Shown in pieces: positions 27,641 to 37,178 of a DNA stretch of 64,000 bases. Under the pieces are notes generated by a model. It saw only the letters and a program-made list of their open reading frames with translations, made no database searches and was not told where the DNA came from. The translations under genes were made by a program, and so were the position numbers. Numbering within the stretch: position 1 is the first letter of the stretch; every line of letters begins with the position of its first letter. The stretch spans positions 62,001-126,000 of the forward strand of contig NZ_JAQIIO010000005.1 of NCBI RefSeq assembly GCF_027891095.1, read 5' to 3'. The DNA is from Aliiroseovarius salicola. Lineage in GTDB: Bacteria > Pseudomonadota > Alphaproteobacteria > Rhodobacterales > Rhodobacteraceae.

Positions 27641-27745
27641 GCTGACCCACTGACGGATTTCTCCTGCACACAAATAGCGCAGTCTGCTCGACACCTGTAA
27701 TCACAAGTTCATACGGTGGCGTAAGTTCGTTGAATTTTCGTTAAA

Positions 27746-27822
27746 TGGTCGGGACGGCAAGATTCGAACTTGCGACCCCCTGTACCCAAAACAGGTGCGC
27801 TACCAGACTGCGCTACGTCCCG
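27746..27822 (-). tRNA. tRNA-Pro (anticodon UGG)
   Basis: 77 bases including an encoded CCA end. Acceptor stem CGGGACG pairs with CGTCCCG, anticodon stem CCTGT/ACAGG encloses TTTTGGG with anticodon TGG, and the T loop reads GTTCGAATC. UGG reads the proline codons CCA/CCG and, with modification, others. It lies between the small secreted gene and the DUF192 gene. Confidence 0.96.
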
Positions 27823-27897
27823 ACTGGGCATTGCATAACGTCACAAGCGGGACGAGGAAAGCCCAAAAAGCACGAATTAAGAGAAAATTTCTCTTCT

Positions 27898-28395
27898 TTA
27901 TTCTGGGGCAACCATTGGGGCGCAGGGCCAGACTGCAATCTGCTGCTGAACATAGGGAGACCGGAGCTCGCTACCGACAGAAATTCCGATCCTTTTCGCC
28001 AAACCACCGTTGATTTCAAGAACATAGCGGACCTCGTCTCCACCACTGACCGGTGTCAGATCACCAGGCTGCGCATTTTTATAAATATAGGACACGCGCC
28101 CATCGGATGTCAGATAGATGATATCAAGCGGGATCAGGGTGTTTTTCATCCAGAACGAAGGTTCATGGGCCATGGGATAGACAAACAACATCCCCTGCCC
28201 CAGTGGCAGATCTTCACGAAACATGAGCCCCTTGGCACGCGCGCGATGCGTTACGGCCACTTCAACAGAAAATCCAGCCTGCCCCCATGGTCCACGCAGA
28301 TCAACACGGTCATCGCGGCAGTCTGTCAGGGATGAGCTGGCTGACTGGGACGGGCTGGCCATCATAGCAATCAAGGCTGCTAATATGAACCGCAT
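27898..28395 (-). CDS. DUF192 family exported protein
   Basis: 165 residues with a signal peptide (cut near ASPSQSA, residue 19). The DUF192 core is clear: RAKGLMFREDLPLGQGMLF, then PSFWMKNTLIPLDIIYL, then EINGGLAKRIGISVGSEL. A family of small beta-rich periplasmic proteins of unknown function. Its stop lies 75 bases before the tRNA. An 8+8 inverted repeat (AAGAGAAA-A-TTTCTCTT, 27879-27895) sits right after the stop. Confidence 0.9.
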   Translation of the reverse strand: MRFILAALIAMMASPSQSASSSLTDCRDDRVDLRGPWGQAGFSVEVAVTHRARAKGLMFREDLPLGQGMLFVYPMAHEPSFWMKNTLIPLDIIYLTSDGRVSYIYKNAQPGDLTPVSGGDEVRYVLEINGGLAKRIGISVGSELRSPYVQQQIAVWPCAPMVAPE

Positions 28396-28462
28396 GACGA
28401 GACTTTGACCTCACCTTTCAACTGATCGGTTAAGCCCATGAAGACGGATTGATGTGCAAAGA

Positions 28463-29002
28463 TCAATCGGTTCCGGTATTTGCGGCATCCCAAGCCGAAA
28501 CGACCAGCGCAAGTTTTCCACGTTTGCCTTGCACAGTGCGTAGGCAAATCGCTTCGCCCGGCTGCAAGTCTGCAAGTCCTGACCGGCGCAAAACTTCAAT
28601 ATGGATAAAAATGTCCTCGGAAGATCCAAATATATTGGCAAAGCCAAATCCCTTGCCCTTGTCGAACCATTTGACCCTCGCCGGTTCCACAGGACCCGCA
28701 CTGTCGAGGTCAATATCGCCGTCTTGCTCTTCGACGAGCCCATGGGGTTCTGGGCCTTCAGGGGGGGTAATCGAACGCACAAGTACAGCCTGACGACCGC
28801 GCTGGGTATCCTGAACCTCAATCTCGATCCCTGCACCATCAGCAACCGAGCTCTGTCCGAAATTCCGCAGCACATTTGCATGCAGAAGAATATCTGTACC
28901 GCCCTCTTCTGCGATCACAAAACCAAATCCTTTGGAAGGATCAAACCACTTTACATGTCCACGCAGGATAAATGTATCCTGCACCTCAGACTCTTCGGTC
29001 AT
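28463..29002 (-). CDS. cold shock protein with two CSD domains
   Basis: 179 residues with two cold-shock domains joined by an acidic linker. Domain 1: GHVKWFDPSKGFGFV with RNP1 at 24-28; domain 2: ARVKWFDKGKGFGFANI with RNP1 at 117-121. Both keep the aromatic nucleic-acid-binding face. Two-domain CSPs are a known alphaproteobacterial type (CspC/CspD of Caulobacter). AAGGA before the ATG at 29002 decides the start; the frame is open for 38 codons more. Confidence 0.92.
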   Translation of the reverse strand: MTEESEVQDTFILRGHVKWFDPSKGFGFVIAEEGGTDILLHANVLRNFGQSSVADGAGIEIEVQDTQRGRQAVLVRSITPPEGPEPHGLVEEQDGDIDLDSAGPVEPARVKWFDKGKGFGFANIFGSSEDIFIHIEVLRRSGLADLQPGEAICLRTVQGKRGKLALVVSAWDAANTGTD

Positions 29003-29140
29003 CTGGTAATCCTTAACGTTCACATCCCCGTGTATAGTTGTGAAACAATCGGCAAGTCCTCGCAAGCCTAAACTACCTGTCCTTTTAGTCAGGTTTCGCT
29101 TTGTAAACCTGCGCAATCAACGAAAATTTTTTAAATACAA

Positions 29141-29746
29141 TCATGGATTAAGTCGCACCACTACCCATTCAACTTTACCCTTTTGGCGAACCCAGCGATA
29201 GCGATCATGCAACCGGAAGGCTCCGTCTGCCCAGAACTCGATCTCAGTTGGACAAATACGATATCCGCCCCAGAATGGCGGGCGTGCGGGATTGGGACCA
29301 TGAACAGCGGTGACTTTTGCCACTTCGGCCATCAAAGCAGCGCGAGAGGCAAGCGGCTGGCTTTGATGGGATGCCCATGCGCCCAGCCGGCTTTTCAGGG
29401 ATCGGGAATGGTAATAAGCGTTTGCTTTTGATCCCTCTTCTCGCGTGACCGTGCCGCGCACCCGAATCTGACGGCGCAGGGATTTCCAGTGCATGACAAA
29501 AGATGCCTTGCCAGTGGCTTCGATCTCTTCCGCCTTTACAGACCCATAATTCGTATAAAATACGAAAGCATCGTCTTCGATCTCTTTCAAAAGAACCATA
29601 CGGGTGTTTGGCATACCGTCAGCATCGACCGTGGACAGGGCAATGGCATTGGGATCATTGGGTTCAGAGACCTCAGCCTCAGTCAACCAGCTGCGCGCCA
29701 GCTCAAACGGATTTTCTCCCGTAAAGATCCCACTCCGATCCGACAT
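29141..29746 (-). CDS. pdxH: pyridoxamine 5'-phosphate oxidase
   Basis: FMN-dependent oxidation of pyridoxine or pyridoxamine phosphate to pyridoxal phosphate. 201 residues. [20 protein letters not shown] binds FMN, and the C-terminal signature [16 protein letters not shown] ends in the conserved basic pair. AGGAGAG precedes the ATG at 29746; the longer open frame to 29980 crosses into fabI. Divergent from fabI with about 150 bases between. Confidence 0.94.
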   Translation of the reverse strand: MSDRSGIFTGENPFELARSWLTEAEVSEPNDPNAIALSTVDADGMPNTRMVLLKEIEDDAFVFYTNYGSVKAEEIEATGKASFVMHWKSLRRQIRVRGTVTREEGSKANAYYHSRSLKSRLGAWASHQSQPLASRAALMAEVAKVTAVHGPNPARPPFWGGYRICPTEIEFWADGAFRLHDRYRWVRQKGKVEWVVVRLNP

Positions 29747-29897
29747 GTGCCTTCTCTCCTGATCATTTAGCAAAATCAATTTGCCCACAGTTTGCAATTG
29801 CGTGCCTATTGCATCTGGCGCACAGGCGCAGGCTTGCGGTAAAAGGGGCAATCGCCTAAACGGGCTTAAACCAGAATAGTGGGACGGGGAACAGAGA

Positions 29898-30716
29898 ATG
29901 TCGACCGGTTTGATGAACGGCAAGCGCGGCCTGATTATGGGTCTTGCAAATGATAAATCCATTGCATGGGGGATTGCCAAAGCCTGTGCTGATCAGGGTG
30001 CAGAGCTTGCGTTCTCGTATCAGGGGGACGCGCTGAAAAAGCGGGTGGCTCCGCTGGCGGAACAGCTGGGTTCGGATATCGTCGAACCTTGCGACGTGTC
30101 AGATCAAGCGTCGATTGACTCGCTGTTTTCTACGCTGGAAGAGAAATGGGGCAAGCTTGACTTCATCGTGCATGCCATTGGTTTCTCAGATAAAACCGAA
30201 CTTCGCGGTCGGTACATCGACACCAGCCCCGAAAACTTCCGCATGACCATGGATATCTCGGTCTACAGCTTCACCGCCGTGGCCAAACGCGCCGCTGCGA
30301 TAATGCCGGATGGTGGCTCGATGTTGACCCTGACCTACTACGGTGCAGAGCAGGTGATGCCGCATTACAATGTGATGGGTGTGGCCAAGGCCGCTCTTGA
30401 AGCCTCAGTGCGTTACATGGCCGAAGATCTGGGCAAGGATGGCATCCGCGTGAATTCGATTTCCGCTGGTCCGATCAAGACACTGGCCGCCTCAGGGATC
30501 GGTGATTTCCGCTATATTCTGAAATGGAACGAGCTGAATTCACCGCTGCGCCGCAATGTTACCATCCAGGATGTTGGCAATTCAGCGCTGTATCTTCTGT
30601 CGGATCTGGGTTCAGGCGTCACTGGCGAAACACATCACGTGGATGCAGGCTATCACGTCGTTGGCATGAAAGCCGTGGACGCACCTGACATCGACGTCAC
30701 CACCGGTCGTAAGTAA
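29898..30716 (+). CDS. fabI: enoyl-[acyl-carrier-protein] reductase (NADH)
   Basis: Last reduction of each fatty-acid elongation cycle. 272-residue short-chain dehydrogenase of the FabI class: [13 protein letters not shown] at 15-27 is the FabI-type NAD loop, and the catalytic pair is Tyr157 and Lys164 in [15 protein letters not shown] lies before the ATG. 14 bases upstream of gpt on the same strand. Confidence 0.96.
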   Translation: MSTGLMNGKRGLIMGLANDKSIAWGIAKACADQGAELAFSYQGDALKKRVAPLAEQLGSDIVEPCDVSDQASIDSLFSTLEEKWGKLDFIVHAIGFSDKTELRGRYIDTSPENFRMTMDISVYSFTAVAKRAAAIMPDGGSMLTLTYYGAEQVMPHYNVMGVAKAALEASVRYMAEDLGKDGIRVNSISAGPIKTLAASGIGDFRYILKWNELNSPLRRNVTIQDVGNSALYLLSDLGSGVTGETHHVDAGYHVVGMKAVDAPDIDVTTGRK

Positions 30717-30730
30717 GCGAGGGACATGAG

Positions 30731-31249
30731 ATGAGCGAACGCCTGCCCCACGAAAAAGGTTTCCACATCAGCTGGGACCAAATTCACCGCGACAGCCGCG
30801 CACTGGCATGGCGCCTGGATGGTCAGGGCCCTGACGATGGCGCCTGGCGTGCCGTTGTCGCGATCACCCGTGGCGGCATGGCCCCCGCTATGATTGTCAG
30901 CCGTGAGCTGGACATCCGCACTGTGGATACCATCAGTGTGAAATCCTACCACTCAGGCGGCGGTCAAGCGGATCAGCGACGCGATGCGCAGGTGCTCAAA
31001 TCCCCAGACGCAGAACTGATGGGAGATGGGACCGGCGTCCTGATTATCGACGATCTGGTAGACAGCGGCAAAACGCTGGAACTGGTGCGTAAACTTTACC
31101 CCAACGCCCATTTCGCAACGGTCTATGCCAAACCGAAAGGCCGTCCGATGGTTGATACCTTCATCACTGAGGTAAGCCAGGACACCTGGATCTTTTTCCC
31201 GTGGGATATGGCGCTGCAATATGTTCAGCCCTATCGCGGTACGGACTGA
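30731..31249 (+). CDS. gpt: xanthine phosphoribosyltransferase
   Basis: Salvages xanthine and guanine to nucleotides using PRPP. 172 residues. The PRPP-binding motif [16 protein letters not shown] is at about residues 100-115, and [10 protein letters not shown] near residue 45 is typical of Gpt. Probably co-transcribed with fabI. Xanthine versus hypoxanthine preference is inferred from the family only. Confidence 0.9.
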   Translation: MSERLPHEKGFHISWDQIHRDSRALAWRLDGQGPDDGAWRAVVAITRGGMAPAMIVSRELDIRTVDTISVKSYHSGGGQADQRRDAQVLKSPDAELMGDGTGVLIIDDLVDSGKTLELVRKLYPNAHFATVYAKPKGRPMVDTFITEVSQDTWIFFPWDMALQYVQPYRGTD

Positions 31250-31318
31250 GCATTGCATTCAAGACCCAACCCCACTCGTTGGGGATGACGTCAAACACTT
31301 AGCAAATTCCCCATACTT

Positions 31319-31351
31319 TGCTTCGACCGTATTCAGCATGCGGTCGAAGCA
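31319..31351. other. long-stem inverted repeat between convergent genes
   Basis: TGCTTCGACCG (31319-31329) and CGGTCGAAGCA (31341-31351), a perfect 11-bp stem with an 11-base loop, between gpt and the convergent reductase gene. Neither side has a T run, so it is not a standard terminator. A weaker CCCCA-CTCGT-TGGGG hairpin lies at 31271-31285. Confidence 0.5.
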
Positions 31352-31395
31352 GAAGCTGCGCAGCAACAGCTCACAGATGAACCGGCCATGCCTCC

Positions 31396-32286
31396 CTATT
31401 TGCGGTCAGCAGGCCGGAAGGCCTGATCCATTGCAGATAGGTCATGTTCACCCAGACCTTGATTGAGCGCTTTTTCAAACATCGCTCTGATCCCATCGTG
31501 AAAAAGCGTCTCAACTCCGAGAGTTTCGCTTAGCGTCAGCAACGCGGCGTGCCCCTCTCCCCACACGGCCAATGAAGCCTGTGTTTCCTGCGTGTTTCCA
31601 GCGGCTATCGCATCGATCAGGCGAAGGGGCTCTCTTTGCATCAGCCCTGCATTCCTCGCCACTTGATCGCGAAATGCGGAAAGAGGCACGCCCCCTACGT
31701 CGCACATGGTTGCACCATTGATGGTTCCCATCAGAAACCCAAGCATACTGGAGATCGCTGCGCGACTGAGCACCACAGGCGCTGAATAATTGTCTCCCAG
31801 ATAGGTGATACTTGGCGACATCGTTTTCAAAACCGCGTCATGGCCTGTCACGATATGTTCGGGGCCGGCCACGACAATTGATGCATCATCGGTACCAATC
31901 TGTTCGGGCAAGCAAAGGATTGCCCCTTTTATTAAATGTGCCCCGCAAGTTGACATCAATTCGGCATCTTGCTGCACCTCTGCCACGGTCGCTCCGGTCA
32001 ACTGGATCACGGTGACACCGGAAAGTTTTTCCCGCACCGTTTCATTTTCCGTGATCTGCTTCCAGGCGGCATAGTTCGAAAGGCAGACCACAATGGCGCT
32101 GCACCCGTTAATGACTTCAGAGGCGGATTTCGCAACGATTGCCCCCTCTTGCTGCAAAGCCACAGCTTTTTCCGGGCTTCGATTCCAAACGCGAATGTTC
32201 GCCTTGGTCGCTAATAAGGATCGCGCAAGCGCACTCCCCATGTTGCCCAGACCGATGAATGCAATATTGGTGTTCGAAAGGTGCAT
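31396..32286 (-). CDS. NAD(P)-binding reductase, imine-reductase / 6PGDH-like
   Basis: 296 residues of the beta-hydroxyacid dehydrogenase superfamily. The Rossmann start is NIAFIGLGNMGSALARSLL, followed by WNRSPEKA, where the Asn-Arg-Ser suggests NADPH preference. The C-terminal helical half (AAISSMLGFLMGTINGA) resembles bacterial imine reductases rather than hydroxyisobutyrate dehydrogenase; the Lys expected in the latter is not seen. Substrate unknown. Stands alone with AGGA before the ATG at 32286. Confidence 0.8.
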   Translation of the reverse strand: MHLSNTNIAFIGLGNMGSALARSLLATKANIRVWNRSPEKAVALQQEGAIVAKSASEVINGCSAIVVCLSNYAAWKQITENETVREKLSGVTVIQLTGATVAEVQQDAELMSTCGAHLIKGAILCLPEQIGTDDASIVVAGPEHIVTGHDAVLKTMSPSITYLGDNYSAPVVLSRAAISSMLGFLMGTINGATMCDVGGVPLSAFRDQVARNAGLMQREPLRLIDAIAAGNTQETQASLAVWGEGHAALLTLSETLGVETLFHDGIRAMFEKALNQGLGEHDLSAMDQAFRPADRK

Positions 32287-32440
32287 TAGTTCATCCTGTT
32301 CTGCATCGTATTCAGTCACGAGACCCTAAGGTAACACACCTGTCTATAATTAAATAAATTGGCGCCATGCGTGAACAGGTCAATCTATCGGCACGCTATT
32401 GGGACATCAGCTGGGATCTGCGTAGCTGTCGAAGTCGCAT

Positions 32441-32473
32441 AAAAAAAACGCCCGACCAATCTGGTGGGCGTTT
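32441..32473 (-). terminator. rho-independent terminator after the DUF4167 gene
   Basis: On the minus strand AAACGCCC, ACCA, loop, TGGT, a one-base bulge, GGGCGTTT, then a continuous T run (the plus strand has eight A at 32441-32448). It closes the prfA-prmC-DUF4167 transcript. The short fork between 32287 and 32440 holds only the promoter of the reductase gene. Confidence 0.85.
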
Positions 32474-32509
32474 CTTGTAATTCTGTGCAAATGTTTGGCA
32501 GAGCCTGCC

Positions 32510-33091
32510 TTATTCCGCTGCTTCGGGCGCATCCGGAGCGTCCGGCTTTGGCTGCTCTTTTGCGGCCTCAGGATTGTCCTCGGTTCTCGGCTTTGCAGGC
32601 TTGCGTGGCTTGCGACCACGCGCGGGGGCTTTTCTCGGTTTGCTTTCCGGTGTCTCTACCAATCCGCTATCAGAGGGAGCCTCGATTAAATCAGGTTGTT
32701 CCGCACCTTCCGCGGACACGTCGGAAACGGGCTCGGCGGCCTCGGCTGCTTCTGCCGCTTCGGCCTTACGCTCGCGCTCTTCTTTTTCGCGCTGCTGGCG
32801 TTCCCGGTTCTGCTGATCAGCCTGTTGCCGCCGCGTTTCCACCTCGCGCTGCGCTTCGCTCAGCAAGCGGGTGTAATGCTCGGCGTGCTGCTGGAAATTC
32901 TCCCCTGCAACACGGTCATTGGACAGAAAGGCATCACGTGCCAACTGGCTGTATTTATCGATGATTTGCTGCGGTGTCCCGCGCACTTTTCCCTCGGGCC
33001 CCGAGCTGTCAAAGACACGGTTGATGATATTGCCCGGGTTGTTCCGGTTACGGTTCGACTTATTGCGCGAACGGGACTTAGAAGATCTCAT
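32510..33091 (-). CDS. DUF4167 domain protein
   Basis: 193 residues. The N-terminal 70 residues form the conserved DUF4167 core, rich in Arg/Asn at first (SSKSRSRNKSNRNRNN) then VRGTPQQIIDKYSQLARDA. The rest is a low-complexity Glu/Arg/Ala coiled coil and an Ala/Pro/Lys tail. The order prfA-prmC-DUF4167 is conserved in many alphaproteobacteria, hinting at a translation- or RNA-related role; this is inference from context. Confidence 0.88.
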   Translation of the reverse strand: MRSSKSRSRNKSNRNRNNPGNIINRVFDSSGPEGKVRGTPQQIIDKYSQLARDAFLSNDRVAGENFQQHAEHYTRLLSEAQREVETRRQQADQQNRERQQREKEERERKAEAAEAAEAAEPVSDVSAEGAEQPDLIEAPSDSGLVETPESKPRKAPARGRKPRKPAKPRTEDNPEAAKEQPKPDAPDAPEAAE

Positions 33092-33355
33092 AAGCTTTAA
33101 TTTCCAGCCTTGGCAGATGCAAGCGGCCAATTCCGGCCTGTTGTTTTCTCGGACTGGGCGCAAAGGCGCAACCTTGTGTCCGATTTTTGGGCTTAAGTGC
33201 GGCGGCGTCCAAATGGACTGCGCGACCTACTTTTCCTTCGTAACCACCGCAAGCTGGGTAAACAAGCCCAAACTGCCCGTTTCACCATGAATTTCGCGAT
33301 AAATTGCCGAACCTCTGCAAGTTAGCAACGGTATTGAGTAGAAAATACGAGGTAA

Positions 33356-34189
33356 TCACCGCATATTAGCACAGACAACCCGATCGCGCCCATCGATATC
33401 CCGCCGGACATTCACATCACGCAAACCGGCCGCGGAAAACATGGCAGCCACCTGCGCGCCCTGTGTGGGGCCGATTTCGACCAGAAGGCGCCCGCCCGGC
33501 ATCATGAACTTTGACGCTTTATCGGCAATTTCGCGATATGGATCCAACCCGTCTCCGCCTGGCGTCAGCGCCAAGTGGGGTTCCCAATTCAGCACATCTT
33601 GCGACAGGCCGGGCATCTCATCTGCGGCAATGTAAGGCGGGTTGGAAACCACCAGATCAAACTCCCCGACAACCGGATCAAACCAGCTGCCCTGACAAAG
33701 ATTCACGCGGTCCGACACCCCCAACGCCCCTGCATTCTGGCGGGCGACGGATAAGGCATCGCCGGACAGATCCACTCCAACACCCGTAGCCCCGCCCTGC
33801 TCGGCCAAGAGCGTCAGAAGGATACAGCCGGACCCAGTGCCAAGATCAAGCACCCGCTCAAACGGAGCTTGTAGTGCGGCCGCAACAAGCTCTTCCGTCT
33901 CGGGGCGCGGATCCAGCACGTCGCCGGTCACAATGAAATCACGTCCGTAGAAATGGCGCTTGCCGATGATTTGCGCAACGGGCTGGCGGTTGACCCGGGC
34001 CTCGATGACCCGGTCAAACGCAGTTTGCTGTTCGTGGGAGACGGGATCCGGCAAGATCAGCGTCAACCGTCCACGCTCCACACCCAGCACATGGGCCAGC
34101 AGCGCGCGGGCATCCCCGGCGGCCCCCTCAACGCCTGCGTCATTCAGGCGACGGGTGGCCTGCACCAGCAAAACCTGCGCGGTGATCAT
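33356..34189 (-). CDS. prmC: release factor glutamine N5-methyltransferase
   Basis: Methylates the Gln of the GGQ motif in RF1 and RF2. 277 residues: helical N-terminal domain, then a SAM-binding domain with DLGTGSG at 115-121 and NPPY at 183-186, the catalytic motif for Gln methylation. Its ATG overlaps the prfA stop (ATGA), so enzyme and substrate are translationally coupled. The second substrate, prfB, is 23 kb away in the same window. Confidence 0.96.
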   Translation of the reverse strand: MITAQVLLVQATRRLNDAGVEGAAGDARALLAHVLGVERGRLTLILPDPVSHEQQTAFDRVIEARVNRQPVAQIIGKRHFYGRDFIVTGDVLDPRPETEELVAAALQAPFERVLDLGTGSGCILLTLLAEQGGATGVGVDLSGDALSVARQNAGALGVSDRVNLCQGSWFDPVVGEFDLVVSNPPYIAADEMPGLSQDVLNWEPHLALTPGGDGLDPYREIADKASKFMMPGGRLLVEIGPTQGAQVAAMFSAAGLRDVNVRRDIDGRDRVVCANMR

Positions 34190-35241
34190 CCGTCCATCTC
34201 GGCCAGCTGTGCGGCCTGCGCCTCAGCGATCAGCGCTTCGATAACTTCATCCAGATCACCGTTCACGATCTGATCGAGCTTGTAGAGCGTGAGGTTGATC
34301 CGGTGATCGGTCATCCGTCCCTGTGGGAAATTATAAGTACGGATCCGTTCAGAGCGATCCCCCGACCCGACCTGTGATTTCCGATCAGCCGAGCGTTCGC
34401 TGTCAATCCGTTGCCGCTCCAGATCATAAAGCCGGGTTTTCAGTACCTGCATCGCGATCTCGCGGTTGCGGTGCTGGGATTTCTCCGAGCTGGTCACCAC
34501 AATCCCTGATGGCAAATGGGTGATGCGCACTGCGGAATCGGTGGTGTTGACGTGCTGCCCGCCTGCCCCGGAGGAACGCATCGTGTCGATCCGCAGGTCA
34601 TTTGCGTCGATCTGGATATCCACATCTTCAGCTTCGGGCAGCACCGCCACCGTCGCTGCAGACGTATGGATCCGCCCTCCGCTTTCGGTTTCTGGCACAC
34701 GCTGCACTCGGTGTACGCCACTTTCAAACTTGAGCCGCGCAAAAACGCCATCGCCCTTCACATGGGCGGTGACCTCTTTCACCCCTCCCAGTTCCGAGAG
34801 CGTCTGCTCCATGATCTCGAACTTCCAGCCCCGCGCCTCGGCATACCGCTGATACATCCGCAGAAGGTCGCCGGCAAACAGCGCTGCTTCATCCCCGCCA
34901 GTGCCGGGGCGAATCTCGATCATCGCCGCGCGACTGTCCGCTGCATCTTTGGGCAGCAGAGCCAGTCGCATTCCCTGTTCTGCTTCAGGAAGACGCGCCC
35001 TAAGGACTGGCAGCTCTTCCTCTGCCAGTTCCCGCATATCGGGATCATCCATCATCAGCTCGGCTTCTTCGATGTCGGCCAAGAGCTGATTATACGCGGC
35101 AATCTCCTCCACCACCGGTTTCAGCTCGGCATATTCCCGCCCGACAGCGGCGATTTCGTCGCCCGACAGACCTTGAGACATCCGTGCTTCGAGATACTCG
35201 AACCGTTCGGTGATTGCGTTGAGTTTTTCCAAAGGGACCAT
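34186..35241 (-). CDS. prfA: peptide chain release factor 1
   Basis: Terminates translation at UAA and UAG. 351 residues. The PxT codon-recognition motif appears as PET at 183-185 (RVPETESGG), and GGQ at 227-229 in the peptidyl-hydrolysis loop. The ATG at 35241 has only a weak purine stretch upstream. First gene of prfA-prmC. Confidence 0.96.
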   Translation of the reverse strand: MVPLEKLNAITERFEYLEARMSQGLSGDEIAAVGREYAELKPVVEEIAAYNQLLADIEEAELMMDDPDMRELAEEELPVLRARLPEAEQGMRLALLPKDAADSRAAMIEIRPGTGGDEAALFAGDLLRMYQRYAEARGWKFEIMEQTLSELGGVKEVTAHVKGDGVFARLKFESGVHRVQRVPETESGGRIHTSAATVAVLPEAEDVDIQIDANDLRIDTMRSSGAGGQHVNTTDSAVRITHLPSGIVVTSSEKSQHRNREIAMQVLKTRLYDLERQRIDSERSADRKSQVGSGDRSERIRTYNFPQGRMTDHRINLTLYKLDQIVNGDLDEVIEALIAEAQAAQLAEMDG

Positions 35242-35304
35242 GGGGTTCGGTCTGTCCTATTGCGTGGTTTTGGTCAAGAGGCCGCGCTGTGCTAGACTAG
35301 GATC

Positions 35305-35619
35305 ATGCGCAAATTCATTGGCATAATCACGCTTGTCAGCGCGATGAACGGTTCTGCACTGGCGGATGTCACCACGCCCGGCGGCAAAGTCATTGATTGC
35401 TATTGCACAGATACGCAGGGCAGCCGTGTGGAACTGGGACAGGAAATCTGTCTTTTCGTCAATGGTCGCGCCTTTATGGCGCTATGCGACATGAGTCTGA
35501 ATGTCCCGATCTGGCGTGACACAGGCCGGGCTTGCCTCAGCTCCAATCTCCGATCTCGACTGCTGGAACAGTTGCGTAATCCAGCCTTCGAGCCGACGGG
35601 CATTGACCCCAAGGTCTGA
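35305..35619 (+). CDS. small exported cysteine-rich protein, unknown
   Basis: 104 residues. A signal peptide ends after SALA (residue 20). The mature part has five Cys (32, 34, 49, 61, 77) in DCYCTDTQG, EICLFVNG, LCDMSLNVPIWRD and ACLSS, giving a compact disulfide-type domain. Residues 81-104 are unlike the rest. From residue 60 on, the reading frame is antisense to the 3' end of the DUF1499 gene: the two overlap by 138 bases tail to tail. I think both are real because each keeps a clear domain and start. Confidence 0.7.
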   Translation: MRKFIGIITLVSAMNGSALADVTTPGGKVIDCYCTDTQGSRVELGQEICLFVNGRAFMALCDMSLNVPIWRDTGRACLSSNLRSRLLEQLRNPAFEPTGIDPKV

Positions 35620-35994
35620 GCGGCCAATCACCAAGCTCGAATAAATATGCAGGTGACCGTCTGCAATCCAGATCCGCGTGATGTCCGGGAATCCGAACAG
35701 CTTTGAGCGCGTCACAAAACTATGCCCCTGCGGGGTGTCGAAAACCTCTTTGGTTCGCTCGGTCCTTCGGATGATCTGCAAGAGCATCTCATGGCCGTCT
35801 TCAGGCAGTTGTCCCAGGGGAAGAACACATTTTGCACCACCTTTCATGTGGTGAAATCCTCGCGCCTCCGGCCCCGGTTGCGCCCGCAATTGAACCGTCG
35901 GAAGGGGTTTGCTGCGAGCATAGATTGCCAAAGCAGAAGCCAGAATGGCAATCATCGCCAGCAGGCCGATGAGGCCCCAGAAAAAGTTATTCAT
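35482..35994 (-). CDS. DUF1499 family membrane-anchored protein
   Basis: 170 residues with a single N-terminal hydrophobic helix (LIGLLAMIAILASALAIYA), then the DUF1499 core: EVFDTPQGHSFVTRSKLFGF, IWIADGHLHIYSSLVIGRSD and LGVNARRLEGWITQL. Function unknown. The last about 45 codons overlap the small Cys-rich gene on the other strand; the DUF1499 core is complete before most of that overlap. ATG at 35994 chosen because the helix starts there. Confidence 0.82.
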   Translation of the reverse strand: MNNFFWGLIGLLAMIAILASALAIYARSKPLPTVQLRAQPGPEARGFHHMKGGAKCVLPLGQLPEDGHEMLLQIIRRTERTKEVFDTPQGHSFVTRSKLFGFPDITRIWIADGHLHIYSSLVIGRSDLGVNARRLEGWITQLFQQSRSEIGAEASPACVTPDRDIQTHVA

Positions 35995-36141
35995 CACTCG
36001 AAATCCCGTGGTGCAACGCGCAGGGGCCATAACATGGTGGGAATCAAAGCACGAGCGTTCCCATACGGAAACATTACGGTCCGGGCAGAAACGCAGAACC
36101 CACCGTCTCCAGGTGGGCTTCTATCATATGATCAAATCAGA

Positions 36142-37101
36142 TCAGCGGCGCGTGTAAGCCCAAAGGTTCAGGATCTCCATCGCCACATGTGCCCCTGCAA
36201 TTGCAGTGGCACCCGTGGTGTCAAACGGCGGTGAAACTTCCACAATGTCGCCCCCAACCAAATTCACCCCGGCAATGTCACGTAGGATGATCGATGCCTG
36301 CGCAGAAGTCAGCCCACCCCAGACCGGCGTTCCGGTGCCCGGCGCAAAGGCCGGGTCCAGCGCATCGATGTCAAACGTCAGATAGGCCTGGTTGTCCCCA
36401 AGAATGGATTTGATCTTTTCTGCCACAGCCTGTGGACCTGTTTCATGCACCTCGCGCGCATCGATGATATTCACACCCAGAGTGTCTTCATTGGTGGTAC
36501 GAATACCGACCTGAACCGAACGTTTCGGGTCGATCAGACCTTCTTTCACCGCTTTGTAAAACATCGTGCCGTGATCCACCCGTGTCAGGTCATCATCGGG
36601 CCAGGTATCGGTGTGAGCATCAAATTGCAACAGGCTTAACGGCCCGTATTTCTTGGCATATGCCCGCAGGATCGGGAAAGTGATATAGTGATCCCCCCCC
36701 AAAGTCAGGCTAGCGCAGTCCTGCGCAAGAATACCCGCAATATGCGCCTCAAGCGTGGCTGGAAACTGGTCAATATGGGCATAGTCGAACGCCAGATCGC
36801 CGTAATCGGCAATCGCAAATTCGCTCAGCACGTCAAAGCCCCAACCATATGCCGGATCTGGGGATTGAAGCGCTGACGCCTCGCGAATTGCCCGTGGCCC
36901 AAGACGCGTGCCGGGCCGGTTCGTCACCGCCTGATCAAAAGGCACGCCGGTCACAGCGATGTCCACATTCGTCAAATCTTTGCTGTAGGTACGTCGCAGG
37001 AACGAGGTTACACCGCCGAAAGTATTTTCAAAGGACAAGCCCTTGAATCCATCCCGCGTAACCGCGGTGTCAACCTGCTTGCTGGCGTCTTCAAGTGCCA
37101 T
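36142..37101 (-). CDS. agmatinase-type ureohydrolase
   Basis: 319 residues. Metal motifs GGDH at 135-138, DAHTD at 161-165 and DIDALDPAFAPGTG from 244, all canonical for the arginase family. Spacing and the HGTMFYKAVKEGLID segment suit agmatinase (SpeB: agmatine to putrescine plus urea) better than arginase, though guanidinobutyrase is possible. GGGAG precedes the ATG. Related to the ureohydrolase at 3828 (shared EVSPPFD-TGAT segment). The next gene upstream on the same strand is an M20 amidohydrolase, 77 bases away, possibly co-transcribed. Confidence 0.88.
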   Translation of the reverse strand: MALEDASKQVDTAVTRDGFKGLSFENTFGGVTSFLRRTYSKDLTNVDIAVTGVPFDQAVTNRPGTRLGPRAIREASALQSPDPAYGWGFDVLSEFAIADYGDLAFDYAHIDQFPATLEAHIAGILAQDCASLTLGGDHYITFPILRAYAKKYGPLSLLQFDAHTDTWPDDDLTRVDHGTMFYKAVKEGLIDPKRSVQVGIRTTNEDTLGVNIIDAREVHETGPQAVAEKIKSILGDNQAYLTFDIDALDPAFAPGTGTPVWGGLTSAQASIILRDIAGVNLVGGDIVEVSPPFDTTGATAIAGAHVAMEILNLWAYTRR

Positions 37102-37178
37102 GGAATTCTCCCGTCAAAGATCTCGTGGTATCGGGTGACTATCATGTTCCCAGCCCTACTTCCAGCAATTTGATCAAA

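Noticed and set aside
27879-27895. AAGAGAAA-A-TTTCTCTT palindrome after the DUF192 stop
   Set aside because: One-base centre is impossible as an RNA hairpin loop and A/T-rich palindromes of this size are expected by chance in such a gap; noted only under the DUF192 gene.
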